NCBI GenBank assembly: GCA_002914845.1
Contig: JXTC01000290.1
Location: 334,090-398,089 of the forward strand
Direction of reading: 5' to 3'
Length of the DNA: 64,000 nucleotides
Origin: Trema orientale
Taxonomy: Eukaryota > Streptophyta > Magnoliopsida > Rosales > Cannabaceae
In this document: positions 56,967 through 64,000 of the stretch, piece after piece
Layout of the letters: every line of letters begins with the position of its first letter
Numbering within the stretch: position 1 is the stretch's first letter
Translations under genes and position numbers: made by a program
Notes under the pieces: model-generated
The model's database searches: none
Told to the model about the DNA's origin: nothing
Seen by the model: the letters and a program-made list of their open reading frames with translations, nothing else

Positions 56967-57505
56967 AAGAGAAGCCAACTAGTAATGGTCTGTAGAACAG
57001 ATCTGCAAGAAAAGATATCTAAATACATAAAATTTACGATAACACTTAACGGTCAACTAGTACTGGTCTGTAGAACAGATCTGCAAGAAAAGATATCTAA
57101 ACTTATTATTACACTCAAAGGTCAATCACTTTGGTCTAACAGAGTCTAGAAGTCAGAGACATAATGTGTTATAAAGATAAATTTTTCTTAAGGCATTGAT
57201 GGGATTTACAGTACACAACAAAACATAGTACAATCAAAGTGGTTAGTAAATTATTTACAATTGAACAAATTAATAAATGCAGTCTGCTACAAAAAGAAAA
57301 TTTGCTTTTGCTTAATAAGGAGCTTCGAGTTGCCATCCATCCATTATGGAGTTACATTTGCTTGCTACTGAGATCTAAGATTAACTTGATGCAAATGGGG
57401 GTGTTGAAGAGGAATTGTTAAACCTTGCAGTGTCCGATGAATAAAAGAAGCTCTGAGATTCTCTTGAACTTGGATTTTCTGAGCTGATCAATGTATTCCA
57501 TTGTA
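56967..57505 (-). pseudogene. Relic of a fourth receptor-kinase 3' end
   Basis: This stretch is collinear with 60565-60975, the 3' UTR and last-exon end of kinase copy 3. It includes the GGAGCTTCGAG and TTGCTTGCTACTGAGATCTA blocks. About 115 bases of coding tail survive (57390-57505), with a one-base insertion that breaks the frame in the serine-rich tail. Homology stops near 57505; no kinase domain remains. A 78-bp tandem duplication is inside it. It is a truncated duplicate, not a gene. Confidence 0.85.
56987..57105. repeat. Tandem duplication, 78-bp unit
   Basis: GGTCTGTAGAACAGATCTGC and the following AAGAAAAGATATCTAAA occur at 56987 and 57065. The related flank of kinase copy 3 has this block once (about 60588). 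Confidence 0.88.
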
Positions 57506-57965
57506 TCCCAAAATAATTTTTCTCAAACTAATTTGTTGCAGAGTGTTTTCATGACTTTTTCCCATTTGCTCCAAATAGATGCCTCCAAAAAGTCAAAACT
57601 CTAGTGTAGGATAGATAGATACTAGAATTATGATTAAGGCTATGTTTACTGATCTGTAATGGGAATGAGAATAAGGGAGTGGTTTCCCTTTCTTATTCAT
57701 TCGTGTGTGTGTCTGTGTGTGTGTGTTTACTTAAATATTTAAGAATTGAACTTCAGTATATCCTCCCCCACATACTTAGTTAAATTGATAGGAAATAATA
57801 AATAAATTAAATTATATGGAGTGCTAGCTAGAGTCTCTTCCCCTTTTCCTCTTAAATTAAAGGAGCTATTGACTAAAGAATTTGGGCTTTAGCAAAGTTG
57901 TTCAAAATAATATGGTACACAATATCTACAATCATACAGTACAGTACAGAGGCTCAACAAAAAAA
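57506..57965. other. Spacer and 3' UTR side of LHCB7
   Basis: Contains a (GT)n stretch near 57703-57727. Otherwise there is no feature I can support. Confidence 0.5.
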
Positions 57966-59515
57966 CTAATTAAGAATTTGAAAGATGTTGTTGTGGAAGG
58001 GATCAGAAACATGTTCAATAAGGTTCTGAACTGGACCTTTACCTGTGAAAGCGGCTTGGGCGTAAAATCCCAGCCAGGCAATCATGGCAAGGCGGCCGTT
58101 TTTAATCTCCTTGACCTTCAACTCCTCAAAGGCTAGAGGGTCCTTGGAGAGGTTCAAGGGATCAAACAGTGCTCCTCCAGGATAATTGATATCTCCTGGT
58201 AGATAAATGCCAAGGGGTTCCAATGCCTCAATTCCGCAATATCGTGCATATTCGGGCCCAACCTAGTCAGTCACCAAAACGACAACAATGCAGCATTGTG
58301 TTACTATGGTTTTGCAAATCAAAGGCTCAAAACGTTGTTAGTTAGTCCAATATATATATATATATATATATAGTATATACCATGAGGATGGCCTGGCAGA
58401 TGGCAATGACAAGTACTCCTTGGCTTCCAGCCAAGTGGAGTCCCGGGATGCCAAGGTAGTCCAATGTGTCTCCCTTGAGCTTGGAATAGCCAACTCGCCA
58501 CCAGACGGGTTCTGTGAAGTGAAAGGCTCCGAGAAGGTCTAATATTTCGGGAATCAAAGCACCGAGGGATGCCAGCATAGCCCAACGAGCATGGAGTATT
58601 TCAAAACTGAACTTGCCAAGTGTGAGAATTGACATATTTAGATTTATATATATATAAATAATTAATTACTAGTTATGGTTAATATAAACTAAACTATAAT
58701 ACGAGTTAGTAACCTACTTACTTACTTGAAATATTTTTGAAAAGCAATGGGATCCTTGCTGAGACCGGCAATGTCAAAACCGTAATCACCAGCTACTTGT
58801 CCAGTAAGATAGGGAGGATAATCATAAGGAATGGGACCAAGCCACCGAGGACGATCTTCTCCATACCACAAGCTGAAATCAAATCAAACTAATAACATGG
58901 TATATATAGTACGGTTATAGTATATAGTGAGTAGTGAATCAAGTAAGTGTGTGGTAAATAGTAAATGGTAAATGGTAAATGGTTAAAAGCAACCTCTGTT
59001 GCCTGGCCTTTTGGGCCAAAGCCCTGAAGTTGGCAGAATTGTCCACAGCGAATTTCTTCCTTTCTAGCAATCGTCTCTGAAGAGATTCTCCAAGTGGGCT
59101 GTTGGCTATGGCTTTGACAGCGGTGAAAGGAATGGCGGAGAATACCAAAACACCAACAAGCTTCAGTTCAGTTCAATTCAATTCAATTCATTAGAAAGTT
59201 AAAAACTCAAACTTAGTTACTTTACTTATTTCATCATCATCATCAAACTAAACTGTTGTTACCCTTAAGCTTTAGCTTTAGACATATGGTAAAAAGGTAA
59301 ATTATGAATGAATTTACCTCTTGCCATGAAGCTTTGCAGACATTCGTCTTGGCCTTGGCCCTGTTGTTGTAATTGTAGGAGTAAGAGTAAGAGTAAGAGG
59401 AGAATGGATTCTTTGGCTTTCGATGCCAAGAAGACCAAACGCCACCCAGACCATGTGGCTGTGGCTGTGGCTGTGGCTGTGGCTGTGGCTGTGGACGAAT
59501 CACCACCAGCTCCAT
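57966..59515 (-). CDS. LHCB7: Chlorophyll a/b-binding protein LHCB7
   Basis: Five exons give a 344-residue protein: 59515-59318, 59160-58994, 58872-58726, 58606-58381 and 58262-57966. All junctions are GT-AG and in phase. It is a thylakoid light-harvesting antenna protein. The first LHC helix carries [11 protein letters not shown] and the third [11 protein letters not shown], the paired chlorophyll-binding motifs. [16 protein letters not shown] and the long segment [16 protein letters not shown] before the LHC domain mark the rare LHCB7 type rather than ordinary LHCB1-6. The N-terminus is a chloroplast transit peptide with a PQ dipeptide run. It stands alone between two receptor-kinase copies. 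Confidence 0.9.
59457..59493. repeat. Hexanucleotide (TGTGGC)n repeat in LHCB7 exon 1
   Basis: About six units of TGTGGC on the plus strand encode the PQPQPQ run in the transit peptide. Unit-number changes would keep the frame. Confidence 0.92.
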
Positions 59516-60218
59516 GATGACATATGACAATGAGAATGAGAATGAGAATGAGATGTCCAAGTAACACTCCCAATGGGCTGCTGGACCTTTTCTATCCTAT
59601 CAAATCATATCATTACCCAATGGGCTTCTTACATACTTCACCAACTCAAATTTACGCTCATTACCCTTTTTTTTTTTTTTCTTTATTTTTCACCGGTACC
59701 TTTTTTTCATTTCATTTTCAATAAATGCCCGTTTTATAGGTGTACAATTTATTATGTCTACAATAATGTGTGGTATACATCTACTGATTTACCGTGTAAA
59801 TATCTACTATACTTTACATTTACCATGTAAATATAAACCTATTGTATACCTTATGAAATGTATACCCATTTATAGAAAAATCCTAACGTTTTTTTTTTAC
59901 CTTCATTTTAAGATTTTGCCTTTGACCTATTTACTTACAATATGTTTTTTCAATCATTTTTTTTTTTTTTTTTTTTTTTGTAAAAGTGGCTGTTTTTTGG
60001 TAGATCAGTTTTTGCGTATTAATTTTATTAGTAAATCATAAATATATGTATATCAATTCATATCAGTACATCAATGCTTGTCTATTATTGTATCAATTTC
60101 GTATTGGTATATCAATTATTGTGGGTTAGTATATCAATATTATATTAACTTTATCAATATAAGTTTTTTTTCCTCATAAACTGATAATTTGATATAAATG
60201 TTTAAAAACTGATATATA
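59516..60218. other. LHCB7 promoter side and AT-rich spacer
   Basis: A (GAGAAT)n-like run at 59531-59552 sits just upstream of the LHCB7 ATG. The rest is AT-rich with T-runs (59668-59680 and 59958-59979). No gene is seen. Confidence 0.5.
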
Positions 60219-60516
60219 CACTTTGTTCAATATATATATATATTGTGTTTTGATTATTATCAACATTAACCTTTAGATTTATAATCTATTACGAATTTAT
60301 ACCTTGACACCAATTTAGAGCAGTTAATATACTAGGATGGTTTAATAAACTTATTATCACATCAGTTTTTATGCAGTTTATTTTTAATTTTTTACTTGAC
60401 ATCTTGGTAAATTAATTACTCTAAATTAGTGTCAGGTATAAATTCGTAACAGATTTCAAATTTAAAGGAAAATATTGATAATAATCAAAACACAAGATAT
60501 AATATGAACAAAGTGT
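60219..60516. mobile_element. Foldback / long-TIR MITE
   Basis: Arms of about 105-110 bp (60219-60330 and 60411-60516) are inverted copies. Outer parts are CACTTTGTTCA with GTGTTTTGATTATTATCAA; inner parts are CGAATTTATACCTTGACACC and AATTTAGAG. The loop is about 80 bp. There is no coding capacity. Confidence 0.75.
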
Positions 60517-60851
60517 CAAAATACAAGGTATAAAAATAGTAATATCCCTTTATTAAATAAGAGCAGCCCACTAGCACTGGTCTGTTAGACCAGATCTGCA
60601 GAATAAGAAATGTAGATAAAAGATTAAAGGAAATTCATGAAACATTATTCCTGAAACATCTTTGTTATAAAGATACATTATTCCTGAAACATTGACTGGA
60701 TGTAGTCTACAACAGAGTACAATCAAACTAGTACATTATTAACAATTTGGACAAATTAATGAACGTGGGTTAAAACCAAAGAAAATTTGCTTTGCATAAT
60801 AAGGAGCTTCGAGTCATAGATTATCAAGTTACATTTGCTTGCTACTGAGAT
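60517..60851. other. 3' flank of kinase copy 3
   Basis: Collinear with the relic at 56967-57400; it holds the 3' UTR of copy 3. Confidence 0.6.
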
Positions 60852-63800
60852 CTAAGATTGACTTGATGCAAATGGGACAGTTGAAGAGGAATTGTCAAAC
60901 CTTGCAGTGTCTGATGAACAAAAGAAGCTCTGAGATTCACTTGAACTTTGATTTCTGAGCTGATCGACGTATTCTGTTAAGGCCTTGAACCTCGATTGGT
61001 CACCATAAACGCTCGGATCCATAATAAGTTCATGAACAAGAGTCTGGCCTTCAAGCATGCACACTACTGCAGACATAGTCGGTCGAAGTGCTGGTGATGG
61101 ATTAGTACATAGAAGAGCTACTTTGATCATTCTAACAGCCTCTTCCTTGTTGAACGCAGATCCCAGTCCAGGGTCCACCAGTCCCAGTAGATTTCCATTT
61201 TGTTGTGAAACAAGAGCCTGCAGTAAGCATAGAGATGAGAGTGAATGTGGGGAAAGATATCAGTAAATCAATTAAGATGCAACATTTTGATTTTGAGGAA
61301 TATAACTTGACATATGAATAGAAAACAATGTGTGTGGATTGACAATTACATCCAAAAGTCTGTAAGGTTCAGCGATTTGTTTTAGTTGAATGCTGCGTGT
61401 TTGCACGTCAGTGTCTAGCCAGATATAAGTAATTGCAATCTCAGATTTCACTGTGCCTCAAAAGTTACAGAAATAAAGCAAGTTCAGAATCTATAGTGCT
61501 CCATAAATAAAAAGAAAATTGTGAAATGCCATTTTGATTTCACCAACATCAAATTGAAAATTGACATTCCTAGCAATGTGTAGTGAAAAGTTACACATCC
61601 TTGTGTGTGAGCCGAAAAATAAAAATTTCCAACAAAATGAGGCTCATTTTTAGTCTCAAATGATGCATCAAAAATACAACTGGAAGTCCAGTACCAGTAA
61701 AGCAACAATATAATTGAGAGTTTAATCTTACCCAATCTAGAAGGCAAACATAATCCTCATTGGAACGAAATTTCATATTATTAATACCGGCCACAAGTTC
61801 CAATGCAACAATTCCGAAGCTATAAACATCCGCTTTAAATGTTAAGTAACCCCATAATGCATACTCTGGCGCCATGTATCCTCTGCAAAATAATAACATT
61901 CATAATTTAATCTGTTACTATAAAAGGTACCTGATTGAGTCCACTATGAATATTGCCAATCACATTAATCTCATACGATTTTGGCATTGCAGTCATGAAA
62001 CTACCGTAAAGAATCGAACAAAATAAAAATGCCACATTATTAAACCTGCAATATTGGTATCTTTCTTTAATATATAGGGTTGACCATGTAAGAGAACCAC
62101 ATCTTATTACTGATAAGTGATAACATCCTTAGACACATAAAATTGGCATATTGAATTACTACAACTCCTCAAATGGTCCAAATCCTTTTCAAGTTCAAGG
62201 TTATCTAACCCTTCGCCTGTTAGTAAGGAGAATTACGAACTAAAAGATAAAAACATTATACTTGGGGATCAAAATTTCTCTAGAATGAATCCATCAAATC
62301 TATGCTTATCCAGCTATTTACTTCATGGGGAACTTGAATTGGTCTTGAAGCAACTCAGGATCCATAATAAACAGAGAAATGGGGGTGCTCACATGGTTCC
62401 AGCAACTCTGGTGGTAATGTGGGTGTTCTCCTCTTCATCCAGTTTAGCAAGACCAAAGTCCGAAATTTTAGGAGTAAGGTCCCTATCAAGCAGTATATTA
62501 TTCGCTTTAATGTCCCTATGAACAATTTTCAGAGGTGATTCCTCATGCAGGAAAGCCAGACCTTTTGCAATGCCAACACAGATCTTCTGTCTTGTTGGCC
62601 AATCGAATTTCAGTTTATCTCCATGTGAACCTTTTTATCGACAAAGATAACCAGATCAATAAAATTTGTCGAACTGGTATTTAGAAATTTCCCAGTGAAG
62701 TTTAAATTGTTATGCTTACCAAATAAGGAATGTGCAAGGCTATTGTTCTCCATGTATTCATATACCAACAACAATTGCTTTCCTTCAATGCAACACCCGT
62801 GCAACTTAACAAGGTTTGGGTGTTGTAAAGCAGAAATCATGCCTATTTCATTCACAAATTCCCGATTTCCTTGCTTTGATTTTGAAGATAGTTGTTTAAC
62901 TGCTATAATAGTACCATCTAATAACACACCCTGTCATGGAAAATAAGGTTCGTGTCAGCTTTACACGTATATTTTGTTAACAACATGGAAAAAGAAAGGT
63001 TAAAATCCTACATACAATGTAGGAAAACATAATGAAGGTGTAGCTACCTTGTACACTGATCCAAATCCACCTTCTCCGATCTTGTTTGCAGCATCAAAGT
63101 TATTAGTCGCTGCTTTAATTTGTCTGAATGTAAAGAAACCAGTTTGCAGGTCTAGTCCTTCTAGAACTGTCAAAATAAGAAGTTAAAGATATGTTTGACA
63201 GCTTATTTACTAAGAATTTGAACCTCTTGAGACCAAATAGACAACAAGTATAAATTGCTTTTGGTTATGTATACCACCTTCAACACAAAATTTCTGAATG
63301 CACAAACTTAAGTACAAACTTACTTTTTTCCCTAGATGGTTCCCCTCCAAAATAGCCTTTCCACCAAAGAATGCCTAAGGTCATGAGAATAAGGAATAAT
63401 GCAGAAACAACTCCAGCAATAATAAATTTCTTGGTTCTGCTCTCATCAGGAGGTTTGAAATCTACAAAATTGCGGACAAAATTCAATAGATGGCACGGTG
63501 AACATGTACTTTGAACTCGCATTCCGAAATTTAATNAATAAAAATAAGAAGAAGGAAAATTATGTATTCAGTTGAAAAACATATGTGTCAGATTCGATTT
63601 TCACAAATGATTCTTTTTCAGTTTTTTCATGAAAACATACAGCATATGTACTTACCAGACTTCACCGAGATAGCAGATATAAGAGAACCGTATATTCCTC
63701 GCTTTGGAACATTTGTAGTCCCTTTCCCAGCCCATTGGAAGCGGATCTCTAATGTATTATTGCTAACGATTGTTGTAAATTTCTTAATCACTTCTTTATC

Positions 63801-64000
63801 AACTCCGTTTGCTTCTTTTTCAATATTGAAATCCTTCAGCTCCAGCTTTCCCTACAATGAATCCTTTTCAATCAGCAATGTATACACAAAACACTTGACC
63901 GTGGTGTGTGTGTGTGTGTGTGTGTGTGTGTTCAGTAACAAAAGAAGGAAAAGCATTTCACTAATCATAATTAATTATAATAGAAATGAATGTACTTAAA
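60852..64000 (-). CDS. LRR-malectin receptor-like kinase, copy 3, 5' end outside window
   Basis: The C-terminal eight exons of a third LRR-VIII-2 receptor kinase. Malectin end is 63851-63656; membrane exon 63461-63324 ([19 protein letters not shown]). Kinase exons are 63166-63048 ([10 protein letters not shown]), 62930-62720 (IIAVKQL), 62630-62393 ([15 protein letters not shown]), 61882-61732 ([23 protein letters not shown]) and 61217-60852. Exon sizes (196, 138, 119, 211 and 151) equal those of copies 1 and 2, so the model is well supported. All catalytic motifs are present. The signal peptide, LRRs and first malectin exon lie beyond 64000. The serine-rich tail ([13 protein letters not shown]) matches the relic at 57.4 kb. 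Confidence 0.9.
63904..63931. repeat. (GT)n microsatellite, intronic
   Basis: About 14 GT units in the intron upstream of the second malectin exon of kinase copy 3. Confidence 0.93.

Noticed and set aside
57702..57727. CRISPR-like or regulatory repeat
   Set aside because: It is a simple GT microsatellite; nothing in the window has the spacing of a CRISPR array, and this is plant nuclear DNA.
59265..59573. A 102-codon minus-strand frame rich in Leu/Ile and Ala-Thr
   Set aside because: It is the shifted frame of LHCB7 exon 1 through its hexanucleotide repeat.

Overview
This is plant nuclear DNA, almost certainly from a eudicot. It is AT-rich with long poly-A/T and (TA)n tracts. It has spliced genes with GT-AG introns, a light-harvesting protein gene, and plant-type copia, SINE and MITE insertions. 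I cannot name the species from sequence alone. Three isolated N bases (29156, 43733, 63536) show it is a draft assembly, and at least one of them damages a gene model.

Left half (about 3.6-37.7 kb): five intronless, same-strand genes for DRP4-class (DRP4C-like, Mx-like) dynamin-related GTPases of 676-690 residues, at 3670, 14570, 26571, 32812 and 35635. All have intact G1, G3 and G4 motifs, a stalk and a GED, and none has a PH or proline-rich domain. The first three are the most alike. They share promoter blocks (a CATTGGCT/CCAAT-box module and a CT-rich leader) and some 3' flank. The spaces between them are filled with mobile DNA: a CACTA-like nest (7.2-9.8 kb), a tRNA-derived SINE with a 16-bp target duplication (12.07 kb), two Tourist-like MITEs (17.8-18.5 kb), a group of TIR elements near 6.5, 20.0 and 21.1 kb, and an internally deleted Ty1/copia element with complete LTRs and a TACGT duplication (21.5-25.2 kb). 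There is also a triplicated promoter block (25.3-26.5 kb), an LTR fragment (29.2-29.7 kb) and an mTERF pseudogene (30.45-31.07 kb).

Right half (38.3-64 kb): three minus-strand, many-exon LRR-malectin receptor kinase genes of the LRR-VIII-2 type (At1g53430/RFK1/LIK1 relatives). Copy 1 is 38292-45114, copy 2 is 46871-56408, and copy 3 starts at 60852 and runs off the right edge. A solo LTR with a CATGG duplication lies between copies 1 and 2. Between copies 2 and 3 is a five-exon LHCB7-type chlorophyll a/b-binding protein gene (57966-59515), preceded by a relic of a fourth receptor-kinase 3' end (56967-57505).

The two families are arranged tail to tail, with 623 bp between the last DRP4 stop and the first kinase stop. 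Both are families that expand by tandem duplication. Receptor kinases with LRR and malectin ectodomains act at the plasma membrane, and Mx-like dynamins remodel membranes or ribonucleoprotein assemblies. A functional link between the two clusters is speculation; their adjacency is what the sequence shows.
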